From Stygiolobus azoricus (GTDB taxonomy: Archaea > Thermoproteota > Thermoprotei_A > Sulfolobales > Sulfolobaceae), in contig NZ_CP045483.1 of NCBI RefSeq assembly GCF_009729035.1, positions 124,001-188,000 on the forward strand: a stretch of 64,000 nucleotides of DNA. The letters run 5' to 3'. Of this stretch, positions 56,977 to 64,000 are shown piece after piece (within the stretch, counting starts at the first letter, position 1; each line of letters begins with the position of its first letter). The notes beneath the pieces are model-generated. The model saw only the letters and a program-made list of their open reading frames with translations, was not told the DNA's origin and ran no database searches. Position numbers and translations under genes: made by a program.

Positions 56977-57441
56977 ATGTCTCAGCCTGGCGGTCAGACA
57001 AAGTCTAAGGACGTAAAGCTTGTGACGAAGCAAGTAATAACTCCTGACGTTCTTAAAGAAGACAAAAGAAAGATCAAACTATTATACATTATTAAGGTTT
57101 TAGGTGGTGCATCGGAGAAGGCTCTAGTTACTGCATTAAATGAAATGAAGGAGAAAGGGTTAGATTTAGGATATCAGTTCAACGTCATTGGCGGAAACAT
57201 TTTCAGTCCTATGGTTAAAGAAGATATTACTTCTTTATTATACTTAGGATATGTAGAGAACGATCCAGTCAGCAAGAAGTTAAAAATTACCAATAATGGA
57301 CTAGAGTTTCTAGACAATCAAACTATAGAGGAAGATTTCAAGAATAACCTTAACCAATTAATAAATGATATAAAACTTAAGGTTCAAGCGATAGATGAAG
57401 AAAATAGATTAAAGAATAGAAGAAATAATAGAAGATACTAA
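56977..57441 (+). CDS. Winged-helix protein of unknown function
   Basis: 154 residues from ATG 56977, with GAGGAG 7-12 bases upstream; the frame extends to an ATA/GTG region at 56950 that overlaps the previous gene. The central part, about 40-110 (KIKLLYIIKVLGGASEKALVTAL ... YLGYVENDPVSKKLKITNNGLEFL), reads like a winged helix. The C-terminal helix is charged and ends in an Arg/Asn-rich tail (NRRNNRRY), suggesting nucleic acid contact. It is probably co-transcribed with the aldolase gene. No known target. Confidence 0.75.
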   Translation: MSQPGGQTKSKDVKLVTKQVITPDVLKEDKRKIKLLYIIKVLGGASEKALVTALNEMKEKGLDLGYQFNVIGGNIFSPMVKEDITSLLYLGYVENDPVSKKLKITNNGLEFLDNQTIEEDFKNNLNQLINDIKLKVQAIDEENRLKNRRNNRRY

Positions 57442-57457
57442 ACCGAAATTCTACCTT

Positions 57458-57476
57458 ATTTATTTTTTGTTTTTAA
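57458..57476 (+). terminator. T-rich terminator candidate
   Basis: TTATTTATTTTTTGTTTTTA just after the winged-helix gene. Confidence 0.5.
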
Positions 57477-57517
57477 TTCACCTTTGTTAAAGGATATTAA
57501 AATAATAGATAGATATT

Positions 57518-57940
57518 TCACATCGTCATAAAGCTTCCTCTTCTGCCAGTCTGCTGTTGGTTCTCGTCACTCAGTGGTCTGTTCCATATAAGTGGGTCTA
57601 GCTTTCCTTCTTTGCTTAACTTAATTACTAAGTCTCTAAACTCACTTGTATGCCTTATGTCCAGTTCGAGAAGCGTTTCTAAAAGCTTCCATGTAGTCTT
57701 CATTACATCCTCTAACATCTCCTTAGGCATATGCCTTATAATTTGCGGATCTTGTAACCATTGATCGAAGGCTTTTATAGTCCTCATTATATGTTGGAAT
57801 GCTACTCTAGTGGCTAATATTAAGTCAAGTCTGTCAATATCACCTGACTCATATTTTTTCTCCATTTCTTTCACGGTATTCAATAAATTCTTTTGCATCT
57901 TAATCCATTCGTCAAGATTTGAGAGATATCCGTTTTCCAA
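57518..57940 (-). CDS. DUF2153-family protein
   Basis: 140 residues, all helical, with an N-terminal block [20 protein letters not shown], a middle block [21 protein letters not shown] and [16 protein letters not shown], the pattern of crenarchaeal DUF2153. No membrane helix and no catalytic motif. ATG at 57940, 48 bases after the Trm112-like gene on the same strand, so it may belong to the same operon. Role unknown. Confidence 0.85.
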   Translation of the reverse strand: MENGYLSNLDEWIKMQKNLLNTVKEMEKKYESGDIDRLDLILATRVAFQHIMRTIKAFDQWLQDPQIIRHMPKEMLEDVMKTTWKLLETLLELDIRHTSEFRDLVIKLSKEGKLDPLIWNRPLSDENQQQTGRRGSFMTM

Positions 57941-57988
57941 ACGGCTACACCAATATTACTTATGTTACTACAAATTAATAAGCATATG

Positions 57989-58384
57989 TCAAATACTCTC
58001 TTTAATGTTATAAGGTAGACCTTCCAACAAGATTTCTCTAGGAATTTTATCCTTATATTTCTTTAAAAATTCTACATCTTCACTTTCTCTTCTTAACTTA
58101 TCTGGTAACATCCTCGGTATTTCGTCAATAACTGGATACCATCTCTTACATTGAGGACAGTAAAGAATCCCATCAACGATCTCTTTCTTGAAACACTCCT
58201 CACAAGGAAGTTCTTCCTTAGCATCCTTAACGTTAACTTTCTTATATGCACAATATATTTCGCACAAGGGCTTTTTCTCATCTCCTAAATTTCTCTCAAC
58301 TTGTTTCTCAGAAAAAACGTAGTACGTAAGAGGAAAATGTTTACAAATAGGACAAGCTAAAAGGTCTAACAGCCTATACTTCAT
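57989..58384 (-). CDS. Trm112-like zinc-binding protein
   Basis: 131 residues. The N-terminal and C-terminal parts match the Trm112 fold: [18 protein letters not shown] at the start and [24 protein letters not shown] near 86-109. Cysteine pairs CPIC and CPQC should bind zinc, and a third pair CEEC lies in the inserted middle part, absent from minimal Trm112. Trm112 proteins activate methyltransferases for tRNA, rRNA and release factors. It overlaps the phosphohexomutase gene by 4 bases. Confidence 0.88.
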   Translation of the reverse strand: MKYRLLDLLACPICKHFPLTYYVFSEKQVERNLGDEKKPLCEIYCAYKKVNVKDAKEELPCEECFKKEIVDGILYCPQCKRWYPVIDEIPRMLPDKLRRESEDVEFLKKYKDKIPREILLEGLPYNIKESI

Positions 58385-59745
58385 CCGCTTTCAACTATAC
58401 TCTTTAACTCTTGAGCTAAATTATTTGCTTTTTCCTCATCTTTAGCCTCTACTAGAATCCTTATTATAGGCTCTGTACCGCTCTTCCTTACTAAGAACCA
58501 GTAATCGTTTGTTATCACCTTAACACCGTCAATAGTCAACACCTTTCCTTTTCCATGGTATATTGAGATTAACTTAGAATAGAGGGCGTTAACATCATAT
58601 CCAGGCTTTAACTCCACTTTAGTCTTTACTAAGTAGTACTTAGGCAATCTATCAAAGAGTTCGGCTGAACTAACGTTCTCCTCAGCCATCAGCTCTAGCA
58701 TTAACGCGAAACTCATAGCACCGTCTCTAACGTACTGATGAGGAGGATACATAAAGCCGCCGTTCTCCTCAAATCCGGCTAAAGCCTTCTCATCCTGGAC
58801 TCTATGTGCAATATCTACACTACCTACCTTAGTCCATATTACTTCAATCCCGAACTTAGATAGATATTCCTCAACAAGACTGGAACTAGAAACAGCTGTA
58901 ACTACCTTATTACTGGCTCTAGGATTCTTAACGTGAGCCCAATACGAGAGTAGAGCCGCGCTCCTATCTCCCCACTGTATCCTACCTTCTGAGTCAATAA
59001 ATATAGCCCTATCAGCATCACCGTCATGAGTTACGGTTAAGTCTGTCTTCAACGTTTTAGCTACGTTTGCCGTCTCCTTTAATGAATCAAATGTAGGCTC
59101 AGGTTGTCTAGCCGGAAACAACGGGTCAATATTACCGTTCAGAGTGTATATTTTACAGCCTAATCCTCTGGCAACTAAAGGAGTAGAAAGTCCTCCTACA
59201 CTGTTAGCAGAGTCGATGAGAACCGTGTAGTGCTTTTTAGCTACTTTTTCTGTATCAACATGGCTAAGGACTCCCTTTACGTAAATATCTATGACTCTAT
59301 CCTCTCTCTTAACCTCGTTAGTTAAAGCACTCCATTCTTGCGTGTTGAACCTCTCACTGAAGTATATTTCTTCTATTTCATTCTCCTTCTCTCTTCTTAC
59401 TTCAATACCATCACGATCTATAACCTTTATTCCATTATAGGGAGCCGGATTATGGCTCGCAGTTATTATTACTCCACCGTCGTATCCTAAGGTCTTAACA
59501 GCGTATTGTAGTGCAGGAGTTGCTGCCATTCCACCATCATAAACTTGGACACCTACACTAAGTAACCCAGCTTCCACAACCCTCATTAACATGTCTCCGC
59601 CAGCTCTTGCATCCCTTCCTATGAGAATTTTGCTTCCCTTACCAAAATAAGTACCTATAGCCTTAGCTAATCTAAGCGCTAATTCAGGTGTTAGCTCCTT
59701 GTTAACTATTCCTCTGACTCCATCAGTACCAAATAACTTACCCAT
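58381..59745 (-). CDS. Phosphohexomutase (phosphoglucosamine/phosphomannomutase)
   Basis: 454 residues with all four domains: active-site phosphoserine loop [11 protein letters not shown] near 97-107, metal-binding DGDADRA near 241-247, sugar-binding ENGGFMYP near 325-332, and the phosphate loop [10 protein letters not shown] near 420. Interconverts sugar-1- and 6-phosphates for nucleotide-sugar synthesis, for example UDP-GlcNAc or GDP-mannose for S-layer glycans and lipids; substrate preference cannot be read from the sequence, as the archaeal enzymes are often dual. ATG at 59745, heading a likely three-gene operon. Confidence 0.94.
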   Translation of the reverse strand: MGKLFGTDGVRGIVNKELTPELALRLAKAIGTYFGKGSKILIGRDARAGGDMLMRVVEAGLLSVGVQVYDGGMAATPALQYAVKTLGYDGGVIITASHNPAPYNGIKVIDRDGIEVRREKENEIEEIYFSERFNTQEWSALTNEVKREDRVIDIYVKGVLSHVDTEKVAKKHYTVLIDSANSVGGLSTPLVARGLGCKIYTLNGNIDPLFPARQPEPTFDSLKETANVAKTLKTDLTVTHDGDADRAIFIDSEGRIQWGDRSAALLSYWAHVKNPRASNKVVTAVSSSSLVEEYLSKFGIEVIWTKVGSVDIAHRVQDEKALAGFEENGGFMYPPHQYVRDGAMSFALMLELMAEENVSSAELFDRLPKYYLVKTKVELKPGYDVNALYSKLISIYHGKGKVLTIDGVKVITNDYWFLVRKSGTEPIIRILVEAKDEEKANNLAQELKSIVESG

Positions 59746-59838
59746 AGTAAAAGTTTCCCTTAATTTTATTTTAATTTTGTCATAACAACTTGAGCCGATA
59801 AGATGTAAAGAATGTGAATAAATTTCTAAGCAAAGCTG

Positions 59839-60635
59839 TCAGGTAGGACATGAACCAGTTGGATATGCCATATTTATTACGTTTTGAATCATATCCGAGG
59901 CTTGAATTATCTGAGGGAAGCTATCAAGATTCTGACAGATGTACTGAGGTGAATAACCTTCTAAAGTAGTAGGATTTATTATAGGAGTGTCTACGATGTA
60001 AGTCCCATTAGGACCTGATATCAAGATAGCGAAATTTAGGTGAGGGGGTTTACATATAATGCTGCTGGCTTACTGTAATTGCTTACTGTAACGTTGACTT
60101 CGTAGTGTATTATAATACTTGCTACTTGAGTCGCATTAGGAACTCCCATAGCTTCCAGCTCTTCTGTCAGTATTTGCTCTCCTTCAGGTATTAAATCGTT
60201 GGTAGGAATTGGAGTGCCATTATATGAAGCATTAAGATACTCGTTATAAACATAAGCTACGTAAAACTCTAACTCTCCTTGTGGCTTAAATCCAGTGAAT
60301 ATCAGACCGGGTATATTAGCAGGAGAATGATCGGGATCTGAATAATGAAATTCGAACGATACATTACCATATAACATTATATATCGCCCACGATGCAGCA
60401 GCTCCTACCGGGCAACCATACCAAGATTGTACAACAACAATTACCTTACCTGGTGGTGCATAGTCCTGATCATTAACCTTCACGAACGTTCCTGCGGGGA
60501 TAGTATTTTGTAAGAGAGACAACTTTGACGCTAGAGTTAATGAAGAAGATATATTGTTACTGAAGTGCGATAATACAAGAACTCCACCTATTATTATTAC
60601 CAAAACTAATAATCCAGTTAATATTTTTTATTCAT
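59839..60635 (-). pseudogene. DUF929-family secreted/membrane protein, broken by three frameshifts
   Basis: A Sulfolobales DUF929 gene now in pieces. The piece at 60603-60364 carries the hallmark VVVQSWYGCPVGAA; the next (60377-60036) and the last (60024-59839, ending SCPT) continue the same protein in other frames. Breaks lie near 60365-60375, in a C5 run near 60028-60035, and in an A6 run near 60624-60629: restoring one base there would add the start MNKKILTGLLVLVIII, an N-terminal membrane anchor or signal. Two breaks in homopolymers make sequencing error possible. Confidence 0.75.
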
Positions 60636-60756
60636 CGATACTATCAATGAATATGGTTTTATAAATGTTACTATAAATTAATTTTATAATGAAATTATAT
60701 TGAAGAACAGTTTCAACTCAAATACTTATTGACCCTGTTTGGAGAGTGTATTAGTT

Positions 60757-61350
60757 GTGGAAATAGTAGATATTAACGTACATCTAGGGCTTAAACTCTA
60801 TCCCACCAGTGCAGAATATCCTTTACGTAACTTTGTCTTAAATCCTGCATATAAATACGGTTGTGAGTGTTGCGTAGATGGGTTCTATCAACAGTATATG
60901 AAATATCCTAACAAACCTAGGCTGGGAATTTATAACGTACGGTGCAGAATTCCTCCTCAAGTCGAGATTTATAGACAGATCGAGAGAGGGACTTTAGGCT
61001 TAATACTTAACCCTATAAACCACTCCTTTAGCTTAAAAGATGAAAGAGTCCTTGAAGTAATCAAGATTGTGGAAAAGGAAGACCTACCCCTTCTCGTATA
61101 TACGGGTAGGGGTTACGGCAATCCCTGTCACTTAAAACCATATTTGTCACGAGTACCTTATCTTATTCTCATACATTCTGGATATCCTAATTACATCAAA
61201 GAAGCTATGGAACTAGCAAAAGAAGAAAAAGTGTTTTTCGAAATTTCTACGGTACCTCCTGAGATAAGTATCGTTTTTAAAGGCAAAAGAATTTACGGCA
61301 GTAACTACCCTTATACACCTATTGACTTAAAGACAATTGGATTTACATAG
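60757..61350 (+). CDS. Amidohydrolase/TatD-like metal-dependent hydrolase, short form
   Basis: About 197 residues. Starts VEIVDINVHLGLK, where metal-dependent TIM-barrel hydrolases have the first strand HxH; here only one His (NVHLG) is present. Later elements include LLVYTGRGY, LILIHSGYP and RIYGSNYP (in place of GTDxP). Most metal ligands seem altered, so catalysis is uncertain. GTG at 60757 follows an ACTTATT box by about 30 bases, favouring a leaderless start there over TTG 60739. A cysteine cluster CECC at about 33-36 is unusual. Confidence 0.65.
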   Translation: MEIVDINVHLGLKLYPTSAEYPLRNFVLNPAYKYGCECCVDGFYQQYMKYPNKPRLGIYNVRCRIPPQVEIYRQIERGTLGLILNPINHSFSLKDERVLEVIKIVEKEDLPLLVYTGRGYGNPCHLKPYLSRVPYLILIHSGYPNYIKEAMELAKEEKVFFEISTVPPEISIVFKGKRIYGSNYPYTPIDLKTIGFT

Positions 61351-61547
61351 GCTGGACGAGAAGGAAAAGAGTCTATATGCCAAGAAAATTTTCAAGATCT
61401 AATTAGACTACTCGTGATTAAAAGCCAACCTCTCACCTTATCTGATACAATTTATGTCTTATCTCTTTAAGCTGCCACTATAGTAGAAAAAATACATTAC
61501 TTTAACAGAATCTAAACATATATACTACTCTCTAGAATGTTATATAT

Positions 61548-61655
61548 ATGGGAATTCCGTTCTTCGGACAACAACCATCATTTGGTTCTGCACTTTGTGG
61601 GGCTGAATCCTTTTTCATAACAATAGAAGTCTTTCTATATTCATTTATCAATTAA
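61548..61655 (+). CDS. Candidate small protein, 35 residues
   Basis: A 35-codon frame starting MGIPFFGQQPSFGSALCG and ending in a hydrophobic stretch. The TATA-like AACATATATAC at 61515-61525 is centred 28 bases before the ATG, the leaderless spacing. It may instead be chance within spacer next to the tnpB remnant. Confidence 0.3.
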   Translation: MGIPFFGQQPSFGSALCGAESFFITIEVFLYSFIN

Positions 61656-61659
61656 TTTC

Positions 61660-61836
61660 GTGAAGAGGATGATGAGAACTAAGGAGGTTTACCAACCCGA
61701 TGGGGGCAATGCCCCAAGGGTTAGAGAGATAAGCGGAGATGTGAGCCCAGTGCCGTTGGGCTCGAAGGAGACCCATGACCCACCTGGTAGGTGGTTGAGG
61801 GCTAAGTCCCTACACTTGATCATGAACATAAAATGA
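61660..61836 (+). pseudogene. tnpB C-terminal remnant (IS200/IS605-type)
   Basis: A frame of 58 codons without upstream continuation reads KRMMRTKEVYQPDGG, then NAPRVREISGDVSPVP and ends WLRAKSLHLIMNIK. This pattern corresponds to the hydrophilic tail of TnpB proteins of Sulfolobales IS605-type elements, whose 3' end overlaps the guide (reRNA) scaffold. The catalytic RuvC and zinc-finger parts are missing. GC content (about 53 percent) is well above the neighbourhood. The remnant ends about 50 bases from the 3' end of tRNA-His, pointing to insertion beside a tRNA gene. Confidence 0.6.
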
Positions 61837-61886
61837 TTGAAATGAGGGTGTAGGGGCAAACGGGTCTTAGGGATATCCCCCTAAAA

Positions 61887-61965
61887 TGGGGCTCGGGCCG
61901 GGACTTGAACCCGGGACCTACGGGTCCACAGCCCGTCGCTCTAACCAGGCTGAGCTACCCGAGCC
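61887..61965 (-). tRNA. tRNA-His (anticodon GTG), with encoded G-1 and CCA
   Basis: Full cloverleaf on the minus strand. Acceptor stem GCTCGGG pairs with CCCGAGC; one further G at the 5' end (61965) faces C73 (61890), the G-1:C73 pair specific to tRNA-His. Anticodon stem ACGGG/CCCGT encloses loop CTGTGGA, giving GTG. The three bases after C73 are CCA (61889-61887), encoded in the DNA. No intron. The tnpB remnant lies just beyond the 3' end. Confidence 0.96.
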
Positions 61966-62096
61966 ACTTTGTGTCCCAGCCAATTAGAGTTTAACGAGTT
62001 GTAGAATTTAAACTTAAAGCTGAATAACATTCCATAAACTACGTTATGACAAGGAGAACAATTTTCCAACGTTATATAGAATGAATCTAAAAAGAC

Positions 62097-63335
62097 TCAA
62101 TTATTTCTACCCTTTCTTTTCATATATTCCTCTTTTATCTTGTCTAATAAAATTCTTGCTATTACGCTCTTGTAATCCTTACCTAACTTCTCGATCTTGT
62201 CGTTACTGATAATGATGACTTCATTGAACTCAGACGAGAAAGCTATATCTTTTCTACTAGCGTTATTCGCAACGATCATATCGAATTTATGCCTTTCTTT
62301 CTTTAACTTAGCTTTCTCTATTAATTCTTCGTCATCCTTAGCAGTTTCTGCCGCAAAACCCACTAAGAACACATCGTATTTCCTAATCGTTGAAGAGATC
62401 TTAGGAGTTTTTTCCAATTTTATCTCCGGAACTACAGTATGACTGTCAATCTTGCTTTCTGCAGTGCTCACCGGTCTGAAGTCCGCAGGGGCACCTGCTA
62501 GGATTACTATATCGTAACCCTCCTTGACTAATTTTTCCACTTCCTCTGCCATCTCCGACGTTGTAGTTACTGGTATAGTCCTAACATACGGTTTATGATG
62601 CGTAGACAAAGGCCCGTGGACTAATACTACGTCAGCTCCCCTGAAGTAAGCCTCGTTAGCTATATCAACTCCCATAGTCCCGCTACTGGGGTTTGAGATA
62701 AATCTCACCGGGTCAAAGAACTCTCTGGTCGGTCCAGCGGTAACTACAATTCTAAAACTTGTCAAGTCTTTACCCCTAAGCATATAAGTGACTATATACT
62801 GAGTTAGATATTCTACTTCTGGGTAGTGTGCTAAGTCCTTGATTATCATAGGTTCTATTACTTCTACACCGAATGATTTCAGCTTTTCCAAATTGTCCCT
62901 TAACTGAGGGGAATGATACATTGGTAAGTGCATTGCTGGGACTATTACTACCTTCTTCTTCATTCCTATGAAGTTCAGAGCCGTAAGTGTTACTGAAGTG
63001 TCCACTATCCCGTTAGCAATTTTTGAGATTGTGTTAGCCGTTGCAGGGGCTATAATAAATGCGTCGAAGTCCTCTGCCAACTCTACGTGTTCCAGTTCAC
63101 CACCTATTTGTGTTATAACATCATTACCTGTGGCCCAATGGAACATAGTAGGTGAGATAAGCTTACTCGCATCTTCGCTCATTATCACCTTTACTTCGGC
63201 TCCCCTTCTCATTAAGCTCCTAGCCAGATCTAGAGACTTATAAATTGATACACTTCCGGTAACGCCAAGCAAAAGCTTCTTACCTTTAAGTTCTTCCGAT
63301 ATCTCTCCGATAATCTTCTTGGATGGGTGTACCAT
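62097..63335 (-). CDS. coaBC: Bifunctional phosphopantothenoylcysteine decarboxylase / synthetase
   Basis: Two consecutive steps of coenzyme A synthesis. 412 residues. N-terminal CoaC flavoprotein: LLLGVTGSVSIYKSLDLAR at 21-39 with the flavin loop, active-site His in MFHWATGN, and PAMHLPMY. C-terminal CoaB: VVTAGPTREFFDPVRFISNPSSGTMG (start near 197) and AAETAKDD-like FAAETAK near the end. ATG at 63335. It shares a 45-base divergent promoter spacer with ard1. Confidence 0.96.
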   Translation of the reverse strand: MVHPSKKIIGEISEELKGKKLLLGVTGSVSIYKSLDLARSLMRRGAEVKVIMSEDASKLISPTMFHWATGNDVITQIGGELEHVELAEDFDAFIIAPATANTISKIANGIVDTSVTLTALNFIGMKKKVVIVPAMHLPMYHSPQLRDNLEKLKSFGVEVIEPMIIKDLAHYPEVEYLTQYIVTYMLRGKDLTSFRIVVTAGPTREFFDPVRFISNPSSGTMGVDIANEAYFRGADVVLVHGPLSTHHKPYVRTIPVTTTSEMAEEVEKLVKEGYDIVILAGAPADFRPVSTAESKIDSHTVVPEIKLEKTPKISSTIRKYDVFLVGFAAETAKDDEELIEKAKLKKERHKFDMIVANNASRKDIAFSSEFNEVIIISNDKIEKLGKDYKSVIARILLDKIKEEYMKRKGRNN

Positions 63336-63380
63336 TAAGTGTCAGACATAAATTTAAACTACGGATAAAAACCTTATATT
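63336..63380. promoter_or_regulatory. Short divergent promoter between coaBC and ard1
   Basis: 45 bases with one A/T core AAATTTAAAC (about 63350-63360). Its centre is 25 bases before the ard1 ATG and about 20 before the coaBC ATG; the palindromic core may serve both directions. Confidence 0.45.
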
Positions 63381-63884
63381 ATGGAGTTTGCCGAAACGAA
63401 GAAATACGGAGCTTTTATAGTTAGATTGGCAAGAATGACAGATATAGACCAGATTGTAAAGATCAACAGACTCACCCTCCCAGAAAATTACCCATACTAC
63501 TTCTTCGTAGAACATTTAAAGGAATACGGTGGTGCGTTTTATGTTGCCGACATAAACGGAGAAGTAGTAGGATATATCATGCCCAGAATAGAGTGGGGAT
63601 TTAGCAACGTTAAGCAGATACCTACCTTAGTCAGGAAGGGTCACGTAGTTTCAGTAGCGGTATTGGAAAAATTCAGGAAAATGGGAATCGGTACGGCGCT
63701 CTTACAGAACTCCATGAAGGCCATGAAGGATGTATACGAGGCTGAAGAGGTCTATTTAGAAGTGAGGGTGACAAACGCGCCAGCAATTTCGCTTTATAAA
63801 AAACTAGGGTTTTCCGAAGTAAAGGTGTTAAAGCACTATTATGCAGATGGAGAAGACGCTTATTTAATGGCTCGCCCTCTCTAG
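63381..63884 (+). CDS. ard1: N-alpha-acetyltransferase, Ard1/RimI type
   Basis: Acetylates protein N-termini, including ribosomal proteins and Alba in Sulfolobus. 167 residues, the length of the characterised Sulfolobus enzyme. GNAT fold: LARMTDIDQIVKINR at 15-29, the NatA-like substrate loop LPENYPYYFF, the acetyl-CoA site VVSVAVLEKFRKMGIGTALL near 89-108 with RKMGIG as the pyrophosphate loop, and NAPAISLYKKLGF at the end. Leaderless-type ATG at 63381. The stop codon overlaps the convergent partial gene by 21 bases. Confidence 0.96.
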   Translation: MEFAETKKYGAFIVRLARMTDIDQIVKINRLTLPENYPYYFFVEHLKEYGGAFYVADINGEVVGYIMPRIEWGFSNVKQIPTLVRKGHVVSVAVLEKFRKMGIGTALLQNSMKAMKDVYEAEEVYLEVRVTNAPAISLYKKLGFSEVKVLKHYYADGEDAYLMARPL

Positions 63885-64000
63885 CTCTACTGAATTATTA
63901 GACGAATCGAAAATTAGATAATAACCTTCTTCCAGACTACCTGCTGAATATACTCTTGTTTTTACTACATTATACTCCTTCTGAGATCGTAAATGACCGT
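63864..64000 (-). CDS. C-terminal end of a gene cut by the window edge
   Basis: Open frame of 45 codons on the minus strand running in from the right edge and stopping at TAA 63864-63866. It reads LRSQKEYNVVKTRVYSAGS, then LEEGYYLIFDSSNN and ends ERASH. Two adjacent beta strands and the codon pattern look like real coding sequence; the family is not recognised from this piece. It overlaps the ard1 3' end by 21 bases, convergently. Confidence 0.6.
   Translation of the reverse strand, partial: GHLRSQKEYNVVKTRVYSAGSLEEGYYLIFDSSNNSVELERASH

Overview
The window is a low-GC, gene-dense archaeal chromosome segment, almost certainly from the order Sulfolobales. Evidence seen directly: many genes start without a leader about 25-30 bases after an A/T-rich TATA-like box, overlapping genes are instead preceded by GGTG/GAGG-type ribosome sites, and GTG/TTG starts are common. 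The gene families fit as well: two-thioredoxin-fold protein disulfide oxidoreductase, a 601-residue ATP-dependent DNA ligase, archaeal AdoMet synthetase, an Ard1-type N-acetyltransferase, a DUF929 remnant and several crenarchaeal hypothetical families. I cannot name the genus from the sequence alone.

Layout. 1-9100: the 3' end of a leucyl-tRNA synthetase, an M1 aminopeptidase, an ATPase-like protein without a P-loop, family-4 uracil-DNA glycosylase, an SDR protein lacking the usual catalytic pair, and a RecF/OLD-like ATPase overlapping a small membrane protein. 9100-15400: small hypothetical genes, a nitroreductase, a glycosyltransferase-TPR pair, and a 14-TM drug exporter overlapping its MarR regulator, with a symmetrical operator candidate around the exporter's TATA box. 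15460-21910: a six-gene minus-strand operon for a membrane complex related to energy-converting hydrogenases and complex I, whose large subunit has lost all the Ni-Fe cysteines. 21900-24230: an accessory patch with a GC-rich structured element, a DMT transporter, tRNA-Asp and a decayed insertion sequence. 24230-31170: MFS transporter, DEAD-box helicase, DUF202 membrane protein, an EF-Tu/SelB-like protein, a cation/Ca exchanger and an ABC exporter pair.

31760-41790 is one long run of overlapping plus-strand genes: precorrin-2 dehydrogenase, hemA, hemB, hemL, hemC, hemD, then a small unknown, an alkaline-phosphatase-superfamily protein and two FAD oxidoreductases. It takes glutamyl-tRNA to uroporphyrinogen III and feeds the siroheme branch. 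41790-48230 is DNA and redox maintenance: MBL-fold nuclease and DNA ligase, dCTP deaminase, an RHH/coiled-coil protein, protein disulfide oxidoreductase, AMMECR1, a Mut7-C RNase-like protein and a small membrane protein. 48230-52730 links the ribosome-rescue factor RqcH, the Rio2 kinase and the nuclease-fold protein DUF460. 52710-59750 holds AdoMet synthetase with an Sm protein, an ArsR regulator, CTP synthase, a hexulose-phosphate-synthase-family enzyme, DUF2153, a Trm112-like protein and a phosphohexomutase. The end (59800-64000) has a DUF929 pseudogene broken by indels, an amidohydrolase-like gene, a tnpB tail remnant beside tRNA-His, coaBC, ard1 and one gene cut by the window edge.

The best candidates for something not yet described are the hydrogenase-like complex without a Ni-Fe site and with a ferredoxin/NuoB fusion, the RqcH-Rio2-DUF460 operon, the degenerate ATPases near the left end, and a 27-residue protein gene at 4970-5053.
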